DNA from: Procambarus clarkii
Lineage: Eukaryota; Arthropoda; Malacostraca; Decapoda; Cambaridae
Length of the DNA stretch: 64,000 nt
Assembly: GCF_040958095.1 (NCBI RefSeq)
Contig: NC_091216.1
Span: 6,410,069 to 6,474,068, forward strand
Reading direction: 5' to 3'
Shown here one piece after another: positions 49,969 through 59,403 of this stretch. The notes beneath the pieces are model-generated. The model searched no databases and was not told the origin of the DNA. It saw nothing but the letters and a program-made list of their open reading frames with translations. Both the position numbers and the translations under genes were made by a program. The stretch's first letter is position 1, and each line of letters starts with the position of its first letter.

Positions 49969-52900
49969 TGGTGATGACTTTCCAGGTCATGACTTTGCCT
50001 GCGCTCCCTTAGATCAGCCCTATTGTTCGTAGTACCTTCCAGGCGATAGCTGTGGAATCTAAAACCATTATCATGGTCCCTGGTGCCTTCCAGGCAATGG
50101 TTTTACACGCTAAAATCATTTCAATGGTCCCGGGAGCTTTCCTAACGATGACTGGGCACGCAAAATTCATTGCATTGATCCATGGTTTCTTCCAGACGAT
50201 GACGGTGCACGCTGAGATCATTGTCATAGTCCCTGTGACCTTCCAGGTGTTTCCTGTACATGCTAAGATGACTTGTATGGCCCCTGGAGCGTTACAGGTG
50301 AGGACTGTGCACGCTGAGATCATTCCCATGGTCCCTGGGGTCCTTCTAGGCGATGACTGTAAACGCTAACATCATTACCATGGTGTCTGAAACCTTCCAG
50401 GTGATGACCGTGCACGCTAGGATCCTTACTATGGTCCCTGGAGCTTTGCAGGTGATGATCTAGCATGCTAAGATCAATACCTAGATCCATTGAGCCTTTC
50501 AGGCGATGCTGGAACACTAATATCTTTGCATGGTCGCTGGTGCCTTCGAGGTAATAAATGTGCTTGCTGAGATCATTGCAATGATCCCGGGTGTTTTCCA
50601 AGCGATGACTGTGTTCGCTGTGATCATTGACATGGTCCAGGGTGCATTCAAGGCGACGACTGTGCAGGTTGAAATTATTATCATGGTTTTTGGTGCGTTC
50701 CAAGAGATGACTGTGCACACTGATATCATTGCCATGGTCCCGGGTGCTTACTATGCCATGGTGAAAATGCAAGGATCATTCCAATGGTTCCTTGTGATTT
50801 CTAGGTGATTACTGTGCACACTAAGTTCATGAAAATGGTCATTGGAGCCTTCCAGGCGATAACTGTGCATGCCAATATAATTGCTATAGTTCCAGGATTC
50901 CTTCCATTCTTATAGCTGTGCATGCTGAGATAAATGCATTTGTCCCTGGGGCCTTCCAGGTGAGCACTCTGCACTCTGAGATCATTGCTATGAATTATGG
51001 AAACGTCTAGGTGATGACTGTGGACGCTAAGATATTTGTCATGGTCCTTGGTGGCATCCAGGTATGATCATTGCAATGGTCCTTGGTGCCTTCCAGTCGA
51101 TGGATGTGCACGCTAACATCATTACCATGGTTTCTAGAGCCTTCCAGTCGATGGCTGTGCACGCTAACATCATTACCATGGTCTCTGGAGCCTTAAAGGC
51201 GATGACTGCGCACGCTAAACTCACTGTAATGGTCCGTGGCGCCTTCCAGTCAATGACTGTGCAAACTGAAATCATTACGATGATCCATTGTGCCTTCCAG
51301 ATGATAACAGTGCACGCTAACATCATTTTAATGGTCCCGGGACCTATCCAGGTGATGACTGAGCATGCTGAGATCATTGCCATGGTTCCTCGAGCCTTCC
51401 AGGCGATAACTGTCCACGCAAAGTTCATTGCCATGTTCCCTGTTGCATTTCAGGCGATGTCTGTGAACGTTAAGATCAAAACCACGGTCCTTTGGATGCT
51501 TCCAGACGATGACTGTGCACGCCAAGAATATTACCATGGTCCCTGTGGCCTTCCAAACAATAAATGTTGCAAGCTGAGATCATTGTCATGGTCCTTGGTG
51601 CATTCCAGGCACCAAGGCTGGGATGTTCCCGGACGCAGGTTCGAATCCTCGTCACGGCCCTTGTGGATTTGTTCATTTTAATGAATGCGCAATTTGAGAT
51701 CATTGAAATGGTCCCTTGTGTCTTCCAGAGGAATGACAGTGCTCGTTAAAATCATTGCAATGGTCCCTGGAGCCTATCTGGCAATAACTGTGCACGCTGA
51801 GATCATTGCTATTTTAACTGTTTTTTTCCAAGCGAAGACTGTGCATCCTAATATCATGGTCATGGTCCATGATGCCTTCCAGGTGATAACTGTTCCCGCT
51901 GAGATCATTGCAAAAGTCCCAGGTGTCTTCCAGGCGATGACTGTGCATGCTAAGTTCATTTCGTAGTCCCTGGTGCTTTCCAGGTGATGACTGTGCACTC
52001 TGAGAATATTTTCATGGTCTCTGGAGCCTTTCAGAGGATGAATGTGCACCTTAAGGACATTTCCATATCTTTGGAGCCTTCCAGGCGATGAATGTGCACG
52101 CTACGATCATTGTGAAGATCCCTGGTGATTTCCAGGCAATGACTGGGCATGCTTAGATAATTGCCATGGTCTCTGGTACCTCCCAGGTGATGACTGTACA
52201 CGCTGAGTTCATTGCCATAGTCCTTGGTGCCTTTCAGACGATGACTGTCCACGCTAACATCATTGCCATTGACCCAGCTGCTTTCCGGGCGATGACCTTT
52301 ACACGCTAAGATCATTGCCACGGTCCCTGATGCCTCCTTGGCGATGACTGTTCATGCTGAGATAATTGTCATTGTCCTTGGTACCGTCCAAGTGATGACT
52401 GTTCATGCTGAGATCATTGCAATGATCCCTGGAGCATTCCATGCGATGACTTTACTCGCTAAGATTATTGCAATGGTTCATGGTGCCTCCCTGGCGATGA
52501 CTGTGCCCGCTGAGATCATTGCAATGTTGCTGGGTGCCTTCTAGGCGATGACTGTGCAAGCTGAAATAATTACCAAGGTCCCTGGTGCTTTCCAGGCAAT
52601 GACTGTGCATGCTGAGATCATTAACATGGTCCCTGGTGCCTTCCACGCGATGACTGTGAAGAATGATACTATTACCATTGTCCCGGGTGCTTGAGCATTG
52701 TGCACGCGTGCACGATGATGTGTACGCTAACATCATTGTCATCGTCCCAGGTGCTTTTCAGGCGATGACTTTTTCATGCTAAGATCATTAGCATGGTCCC
52801 TGGGGGCCTTCCAGGCGATGCCTGTTCATTCTGAGATAATTGCCATAGTCCTTGGTGCTTTCCAGGCGATGACTGTGCTGGCTAAGATCATTACAATGGT

Positions 52901-53997
52901 CCTTTGAGCCTTCTTGGTGATGACTGTGCACAGTGAGATAATTGCAATTGTTCCCTGGTTCCTTCCAGGCGATGACTTAGCACGATAATATCCCTTGTGC
53001 AATCCAGACGATAACTGTACTCGTTGAGATAATTTCAATGGTCGCAGGTGCTTTCCAGGCGATGACTGTGCATGCTGATTTCATTGCTATGGTCCCTGGA
53101 GCCGTCCAGACGATGAATGCGCACGCTGAAATCATTGCCATGGTCAAGGGTACCTTGCAAGCGATGACTATGTACGCTGTGAACATTACCATGGTCCCTC
53201 GTGCCTTCCAAGAGATGACTGTACACGATGATATCATTGTCATGGTCAAACGTGCCTTCGAGGCAATGATAAGCACGCTAAGATCATTCCCATGGTTCCT
53301 TGAACTTTCTAAGTGATTACTGTGCACACTAAGATCATTGCAATGGTCCCTGGTGCCTCCCAGGCAATGACTGTGCATGCTATGATCATTACCAACGTCT
53401 CAGGAGTCTTCCAGACGATGAGTGTGCTTGCTAAGATCAGTGCTACTTTTCCTGGTTCCTTCCAGGCGATGACTGTGCATTCAAAGATCATTGTTGTGGT
53501 CCCTGGTGCCTTCCATGCGATGATTGTGCACGCTAACATCATAGTAAAGGTCCCAGAAGCTTTCCCGGCGATGTCTGTGAACGCTACGTTCATTACAATA
53601 ATCCGTGGTACGTTGCAGGTGATGACTGTGCTTGCCTACATCATTGTCATGACCCCAAGAGTTATCCAGGCTCTTCACAATAAGATTATTTTTATGGCCC
53701 CTGGAGCGTTACAGGTGAAGACTGTGCACATTAAAACATTGCCATGGTCCTTGGAAATATGTAGGTGATGATTGTGCATGCTAAGATCAATATAATGGTT
53801 TCTGGAGGCTTCCTGGCGATTACTGTGCCCGCTACGATTATTGCTATGGTCTCTCGAGCTTTCCAGGCAATGACTGTGTACGCTAAGATCATTACCATGT
53901 TCCCTGGAGCACTCCGTAGAATTAATGGGCACAGTAAGTTCATTTCAATATTCCCTGGAGTCTTCCAGACGATGACTGTGCACTAAGATCATTGCCG
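49969..53997 (-). repeat. 51-bp satellite, inverted arm, third block
   Basis: The longest block in inverted orientation, degenerate throughout. It is interrupted by a SINE fragment near 51608-51684. The repeat stops at about 53997, where the Polinton-like region begins. Confidence 0.92.
51608..51684 (+). mobile_element. Short SINE fragment (tRNA-like B box)
   Basis: A B-box-like GGTTCGAATCC at 51638-51648 within TCCCGGACGCAGG...CTCGTCACGGCCC, followed by TTGTGGATTTGTTCATTT. Only the 3' half of a tRNA-like head and the start of a body remain. It differs from the other two SINEs. Confidence 0.6.
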
Positions 53998-54054
53998 ATG
54001 TCCCTGTTAGTAGTGAAATATACGCCTAGAACCGTCCCAAACCCGAGGAGAACC

Positions 54055-54528
54055 TCAGGGATTGAACTCGGTCATAGTCAAAAGTGGTGTGGGAGTCCGT
54101 AGAATGGGACGGGTTGCGTCCAGGGGGACGTTTTGGGTCGCAGGGGTAAAATGTAAGGGATGTTGTGGGTCATGTAGGTAAGAGGGGAGGGGAGGATAAG
54201 TATGTGGGCATGTGTACATCATCTCAAAGGTTTCCCCGGATGTTATGACGCCTGGCGTCCGGCCAGGCGTCACTTGAGAGAGTGTCATGTTGGGTAGGGG
54301 CTGGAAGCTAAGTGGTTGGTATGCAGTCATAGAGTGAGGGGAAAACAAAGCTATGTGGATGGTAAGCAGTCATGTAGGCCGGAGGAGGAGTATGTAGGTT
54401 ATGTTGTGTAGGGAGAGGGGAGCCCCCATACCTGAGAGGATATCATTAACGTCCATTAGTTCCCCCTTGAGGAAGCCGTAAGTGTTGACGGGGGTATGAG
54501 AGAGCAGCCTCTTGCGGATGTGGCTCAT
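54055..54528 (-). pseudogene. Unknown proline-rich frame at the 3' end of the Polinton region
   Basis: From ATG 54528 the frame runs MSHIRKRLLSHTPVNTYGF... to a TGA at 54370-54372, then stays open to 54055 (158 codons with one internal stop). The second part is rich in P, T and H with near-repeats (YMTAYHPHSF-like and MTAYQPLSF). No family is recognised. Position on the same strand, downstream of the protease, suggests it belongs to the virus-like element. It could instead be chance sequence. Confidence 0.35.
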
Positions 54529-55118
54529 TATCTTAATAGTTTTTCAATGTCTTCAGAGTGATCTGGAGATGTTCGTTATCTCCAGGACTCGTTAAGGAGG
54601 GGCGACGATCTTACTTCTGCCAGCAGGCCCTCACCTGCCAACCATCAATCACTCCCACCCCTCATCCCCTCCTCTCCCCATACCATCAACCATTAATCTG
54701 TGCGAAGCCTTTAGTATTATTTCTGTTAATATGTGTAAGCTATATCGTAACGTGACCAACATGGTATCATCATTCTTTGCCCAAATAGCCTTTTTTTTTA
54801 AGAGCAATAAACGAGGGAAAAGTAAACACATTATTTATAAATTTATTTCTTTTATTAAACACTTAAGCGATTTACAACGATAATAATAATAATAATAATA
54901 ATAAGACTTCTTCTTGCTGGTTTAGCTAGCAGACAGATGGAGAAAGGCTTTCATTCAGTCCATCGAACGTTCCCAGCATGCTAGTCAACCAGCCAATCTG
55001 TTGAAAGGGGAAAAAGGTTATAAATTTTTGTTGTTGTCAATGTTGTAAACATAAATACAGACGTAATTATGTTCATCATTCAATCCTAACATAAAGTATT
55101 ACTCACCGCACGATCATC
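54529..55118. other. Non-coding stretch in the Polinton region
   Basis: No supported gene. Contains an (AAT)n microsatellite at about 54882-54902 and pyrimidine-rich sequence at 54640-54690. Confidence 0.5.
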
Positions 55119-55610
55119 CTAGCCAACTTCGTCACACAACGTTTCACACTCAGCATCAGTACCGTTTAAGCAGAATGTTTGCTTACACACAGGCAATTTC
55201 ATCTGAGCATAACTGAATTTCAACACTTTTTCATCATTCTTGCGAAATTGACCATATTTAAATGCTTCATCAAAGTGAAGCAGGGCGGCCTCTAAGCCTA
55301 GTCTGGAAAAATGCTACGCAAAATAAACGGCGTAATTCCCACAGAAGTAACTATTCAAGGATTGAATCCTTTTCTTCATAATTTATAGGGTATAGTCTTG
55401 GAAGTAGGACATAAACTCTTCGAAATATCTTGAATAAGATCCTATTGCAGGATTGGCATAGCTGTCTAATATAACTATCTCGCTTCTACCTTCATCCTTA
55501 TTTACATAGAATGTTATCCAATGACCCATTTTATTACGAGAACCCGAGTCCAGAGTGTTCATTATGAACACCACAGGTCTTTTTTTATGTATTTTTGTCA
55601 GTATTATCAG
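55119..55610 (-). pseudogene. Adenovirus-type (adenain-like) cysteine protease, broken
   Basis: Minus-strand frame with the three catalytic regions of the C5 protease family in order: HW (His) in NKMGHWITFY at about 55528, Asp in VILDSYA at about 55474, and Cys in NSYFCGNYAVYF at about 55343. In adenoviruses and Polintons this enzyme cleaves capsid precursors during virion maturation. The frame is cut by TAA at 55386-55388 and by TAG near 55319, and continues basic and Cys-rich to a stop at 55119-55121. The usual N-terminal ~50 residues are missing, and the frame begins near the end of the capsid fragment, so a deletion probably joined the two. Confidence 0.75.
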
Positions 55611-56010
55611 CTAGGAAACATCCTAGATAGTTTACCTTATCACCTAAATTACTTATGATAGCCTCAGCGGATTTGAATAGAGTTTGCGATAATCCATTCA
55701 CCAACGAAACGTTTTTAGTATCTCCTAAAGGTGTTGTTCAATCTTCTTCGGTTAGATCAATAGACAACTCCAAAGCTATAGATGATAAATCCACCAGTTG
55801 ACCATTCACCCCCTTGATGATGAATTCCAGATAGGTGTCTGTAAACTTATTATTGACCCCAGAATTCACAGGTAATACATCCACCGTTTGTCTGCTGGCG
55901 ATTGTTGATTCCACCAATCGAGGGGAAAATACTTTAGGAAAGGCTTCACTAACAGCAGCTGTATAATGTTCTAATGGCACCTGGAGGCCCAGAGCGTTAT
56001 ATCCGGCCAT
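55589..56010 (-). pseudogene. Major-capsid-like protein, N-terminal fragment
   Basis: It starts at ATG 56010 (an upstream GTG is unlikely to be used). Residues ~50-90 (TDTYLEFIIKGVNG, then LVDLSSIALEL) follow the pattern of the first jelly-roll strands of Polinton major capsid proteins, the double jelly-roll hexon-like family. After a TGA at 55738-55740 the same frame reads on with VSLVNGLSQTLFKSAEAII, again like the V..VN..L..LF segment of that family, and ends at a TAA near 55589. Only about 140 codons remain of the usual ~500-600. Placement between the pVI/pX-like gene and the protease supports the call. Confidence 0.55.
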
Positions 56011-56048
56011 GTTCACGCTTTAGACAACACCAGCCGAGTGAGAAGAAG

Positions 56049-56528
56049 TTATGACAACACATCATTATATTTCGCTTTAGTAAAACGTTTGATGTTTACT
56101 AATTTTTTTGTTTGTTTATTCTTTTTCTGCACTCTTCCGCCTATCATTTGCTTCCCCACTCCTTTCAATGTTTCAACTCCGCGTTTCTTAAGAGATTGTT
56201 TGAAAGTTTGTTTGTCATTATTAATGTCGTCTAGAACGTTCTGCCCCAAGCTAAGCGCAGCCGGGGCCAGAGTCCTCATGATAAAGGGCGCTGCTCGACG
56301 CGCTATCCCGCTTAAAAAGGAAAATATTCCTCCTCCACGCGTATAACGTCTACTGCTGTTGAAAATCCGTATATCATCAGTCCCACCACCTCTAGGAGGG
56401 GTTAACAGAATGTATAACCTCAACAGAGGGAGGAATAAAGTGGACACGCATTTCTCCGCTTGTTTCAGACGAATGAGGAGTGGCGGGAAAGCATTGGTGT
56501 TATATACCTCCTGCAACGGGACGTACAT
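56049..56528 (-). CDS. Small basic pVI/pX-like virion protein (tentative)
   Basis: An intact 159-residue frame. Residues 65-95 are a glycine-led amphipathic/hydrophobic stretch (GGGIFSFLSGIARRAAP), and the C-terminal third is strongly basic (KKRGVET, QKKNKQTKK, RFTKAKY). Adenovirus and adintovirus small capsid-cement or membrane-lytic proteins (pVI, pX) share this layout of glycine-rich amphipathic helix plus basic tail and are cut by the viral protease. The start overlaps the 3' end of the penton-like gene by 29 bases. Residues 1-60 may not be natural coding. It is the only gene in this element without an obvious break, which may simply reflect its short length. Confidence 0.45.
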   Translation of the reverse strand: MYVPLQEVYNTNAFPPLLIRLKQAEKCVSTLFLPLLRLYILLTPPRGGGTDDIRIFNSSRRYTRGGGIFSFLSGIARRAAPFIMRTLAPAALSLGQNVLDDINNDKQTFKQSLKKRGVETLKGVGKQMIGGRVQKKNKQTKKLVNIKRFTKAKYNDVLS

Positions 56529-57394
56529 GCAAGACTGCTATGGTGCACCCACGTTCATCAAAATGTATTGGGTTACCATCTTGATCACTAATAGTGATGC
56601 TGACGCTGTCTATCATGTTAGTGTTAAGACGCACATATAGTTTTTTATTGTTGCTGTTATCACTTCCATTTAGGGAGATTACATCCAAAATATTTACAGA
56701 TTGGTTTCCATATCTAGCAGAAGAGATTTTATCGCAATAAACACACAGAATATCAACTCCTCCTCTAGGTATTGGCGGGAATAGACATGTGTTAACTACA
56801 CTCGAGGCGTACTGACGTTTTGTGAATATGTCATATTCTATTTCTGGAACTACGCCCAACACTTTCCCAAAAGCGGTTCCAAATGATAATGTAACTCTAC
56901 TGATGTTTTTATGCCCCGTTGCAGAGCTAATATTCTCATCACTAATCACAGTAGTGAACTTGTTTCGATTGGAGGAAGAATCATATTTAATAAAATGCGT
57001 TCCATATTTAGCTGAAAATTGTTTTAATGACTTTCCTAAAAACTCAGTTTAGCATTACTTGAAAATATGGCCTCTATTTCTGTATTAATCGTGGTATTAA
57101 TTTCTTTATAGTTCCAGCTAAAACATCAGATGATAATAAATGCTTTGAATGCATGTATTTCCCCTCGCTCACTTTCTCATACGTAACGCCTACATGTATA
57201 TATGCCTCAGGATTATCACGCTTAATAACGTAATGTGAAGTGGGGAGGAGTAATTTTTGTAGACACATTTCATAACTCCTCCTGGGATCTAATTCTAGCT
57301 GGTTAAACAATCGATTTTGGAAAGATGCGGGGATGTTATTGGGGAATAAATGCGTATCTGATACGCTGGTGGCGTATATCACGTGAGTGTCCAT
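56500..57394 (-). pseudogene. Penton-like minor capsid protein, frameshifted
   Basis: It starts at ATG 57394 (MDTHVIYATSV). The N-terminus has the NNIPASFQNRLFNQLELDP pattern followed by YEMCLQKLLLPTSHY, typical of Polinton penton proteins, whose single jelly roll fills capsid vertices. This frame ends at 57074-57076. Overlapping frames carry on through about 57040, and a third frame from ~57050 to the stop at 56500 holds the C-terminal jelly roll (ILCVYCDKISSARYGNQS, SVSITISDQDGNPIHF, then LHVRPV). So at least two frameshifts split the gene. Both halves in the right order make the family call fairly safe. Confidence 0.7.
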
Positions 57395-57452
57395 CGCTCT
57401 ATCTCCTTAGACTGCTTTTTACCGAATAAAGCTAGCTACAAATTACATGCAC

Positions 57453-57461
57453 ATTTATATA
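57453..57461 (-). promoter_or_regulatory. TATA box of the penton-like gene
   Basis: TATATAAAT on the minus strand, 59 bases upstream of the start codon at 57394. Spacing and sequence suit a eukaryotic polymerase II core promoter with a short leader. Confidence 0.55.
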
Positions 57462-57502
57462 CACTCACCTGTTAATATACGATCCAGGAAGCATTCCTTT
57501 TA

Positions 57503-57873
57503 CAACCCGTTCTCGCAAATTTAATAAGTTAATATTGACTTATTAAATATGTGCATAGGTGACATACTTAACATAATAGTTTCCCTTGAAAAGCTTCATA
57601 GAAAACACCGACCTTACCTAACCTACTTAGTATGTTAAGATAAGCATCTTATTGCTTCGTAATTACAATTATTACCTAACCTATACCTATAATAGGTTAA
57701 GTAACAATTGTAATTACGATGCTATAAGATGCCTATTTTAACATACTAAGTAGGATAGGTAAGGTCGGTGTTTTCTATGAAGCTTTTCAAGGGAAACTAT
57801 TATGTTTAGTATGTCACCTATGCACGTAACTAATAAGTCAATATTGACTTATTAAATTTGCGAGAACGGGTTG
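57503..57873. mobile_element. 371-bp foldback MITE inside the Polinton region
   Basis: Nearly the whole element is one inverted repeat of about 185 bp per arm, starting CAACCCGTTCTCGCAAATTT and ending with its reverse complement. CCTTTTA flanks it (57496-57502 and 57874-57880), a 7-bp target duplication (8 bp if one base slipped). CA ends with a 7-8-bp duplication suggest hAT-type mobilisation in trans. No coding capacity. Confidence 0.85.
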
Positions 57874-58106
57874 CCTTTTACTGTGAGGATCAATCTTTGC
57901 AGTTGCCTTTCTCTTAACAGATGGAGCCTCATACACTTGACTGCTTGCCATAGTATTACATAATAAATCTCGTGATGTAGATGTTAGTGTGAAAAACAGT
58001 TGAGCAATGGGGAGTTTATCCGGTAAAAAAACAGATTTTAGCACAGTCATTTTATGTATAATGTCATTAATTATATGTATGCCAGATACTGGAGCCAATA
58101 CATTTC
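57874..58106 (-). other. Unassigned stretch between integrase and penton genes, with a possible start of a basic protein
   Basis: Minus-strand frames here are open but not recognised. A possible ATG near 57950 begins MASSQVYEAPSVKRKATAK, a short basic sequence that the MITE interrupts. It could be the N-terminus of a small DNA-binding core protein of the element, but this is a guess from composition only. Confidence 0.25.
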
Positions 58107-58466
58107 CATTCAGCCGTCCTTGGCGCGTAAGGGTACTACTTGAGCGTACCTGGAGAAAATATCTACACATACGAGTAAATATTTCACTCCGTCATTACGT
58201 TTGTCCAATAAACTCATCTTGGCCAAGTCTATAGCTTGAAATAGTCGTGGTTAAGGGCTTAACACCCGACGCCGAGGGAATTTATGTGGTTGTAAATAAT
58301 GCAACGTATAGGAGTCAGAGCTTTTCAGATAGTCCTTTACATCGGCTAGAGTTATACTAGAGTTAATTAATTTGGCGGCCTTATACAACCTCTGTACCCC
58401 TCCAAGCCCCCCGCTAGATGAGGGGTCGTTATATACTCGTTCCAGTACATCTTTCTTACTCACCAT
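58107..58466 (-). pseudogene. Polinton-type retroviral-like integrase, N-terminal fragment
   Basis: It starts at ATG 58466. The first 70 residues (VYNDPSSSGGLGGVQRLYK, then YTLHYLQPHKFPRRRV) match the N-terminal domain of Polinton integrases. This frame stops near 58251. A second minus frame, about 58240-58107, carries the start of the catalytic RNase-H fold (KYLLVCVDIFSRYAQVVPL), including the first catalytic-region Asp (VDIFSR block). It ends in TGA at 58107-58109. The rest of the catalytic core and the chromodomain are gone. The full enzyme would insert the element's linear DNA. Confidence 0.75.
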
Positions 58467-58509
58467 TGGTAAACTATCTCATAGGGCGGTTCGTGAACAA
58501 TATAATATT

Positions 58510-59108
58510 ACCGCGTAATGTTATGGTAGATGGAGTGTTCGAGCCCAGATCTACTAGCAAATAGCCGTAGGGTTGGGCTTATATAACTCTACAAATTTCT
58601 TTGAATCCACTTTCCCAAATATTTGTCGTCCGAGTGTTATAATTTGTGAGAGGTCTCGTGATTTAACCAATATGAAATGAGAAGCATTTAAACTAATATT
58701 CCTCGAATATTTACCAGGAAAAAATATATTTTGAGTAATCAATATGACGGAAACCGTGAAATGTCGGCCCCTAGTAAACATGTCTGATACGATTTTTGAA
58801 TTTGCAGACTCTGTAAAAAGGTTATCATAGATTACTAAGATATGCGAGTCATTATCTACTCGCTCTTCCACAGGATCAATAATGGTTGAATGCTCGATCA
58901 GCTTCCCTTTAATTTGTGGATCTGATCGTAATTCAGAGTAACCTCCTCCGCATATAATTATTGAGGAGAACTTGTGTTGATACTTCCTTACAAGTTTACT
59001 GCACAAGTAGGATTTTCCGCTGTTTGAATAACCAGCAATAATAACACGAGATGGTTCTCTGAAAATATCTAGATGTTCCTCATGGATTATATCATAGGAA
59101 CTGTCCAT
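58510..59108 (-). pseudogene. FtsK/HerA-type DNA packaging ATPase (A32-like), C-terminal frameshift
   Basis: ATG 59108 (MDSSYD) is chosen because a TATA box lies 47 bases upstream; an earlier in-frame ATG at 59165 overlaps the TATA box. Residues 26-33 are a Walker A loop (GYSNSGKS). LVIYDNLF (D95) is Walker B, and VILITQNIF (121-129) is the glutamine-containing sensor motif of this family. The enzyme pumps viral DNA into capsids. The frame stops at 58554 just after KPNPTA. The usual end (a YGYLLVDL-like strand) is visible in the next frame at about 58565-58510, so one small indel has clipped the C-terminus. Otherwise well kept. Confidence 0.85.
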
Positions 59109-59154
59109 GATTAATGCTTCGTTAAGACTGCTAAAAACTAAGGAAATGAGGTGG

Positions 59155-59163
59155 TATTTATAC
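59155..59163 (-). promoter_or_regulatory. TATA box of the packaging ATPase gene
   Basis: GTATAAATA on the minus strand, 47 bases before the ATG at 59108. Confidence 0.6.
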
Positions 59164-59221
59164 AAACATAGTCATTTACAGGTGTTTATTCACCTATTTT
59201 ATGTACAACAACAACATTTTT

Positions 59222-59331
59222 TAAAACTAATCATAGTTCTTACAGTTCACAAACAATAATATTAAACATCATATTTTAAAACTAATCATAGTTCTTACAG
59301 TTCACAAACAATAATATTAAACATCCTATTC
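59222..59331. repeat. Direct duplication of about 54 bp between ATPase and polymerase genes
   Basis: Two adjacent copies of TTAAAACTAATCATAGTTCT continuing through CACAAACAATAATATTAAACATC, differing at only one or two bases. The close match shows a recent tandem duplication of intergenic sequence. Confidence 0.85.
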
Positions 59332-59403
59332 ATTTAGTATACAAAGTTCTAGTCATATGGGGCATCCATCTTAATACTAGCTAACAATTGTACAACATAA
59401 AAT

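Noticed and set aside
51630..51660. Second possible tRNA B box (GGTTCGAATCC)
   Set aside because: No A box or acceptor stem; it continues into SINE body sequence.
56038..56346. Plus-strand hydrophobic frame opposite the pVI/pX-like gene
   Set aside because: A shadow of the minus-strand gene; the minus strand is the coding strand of every other gene in the block.
58007..58234. Plus-strand open frame opposite the integrase
   Set aside because: It is the complement of integrase sequence, whose minus-strand frames carry recognisable family motifs.
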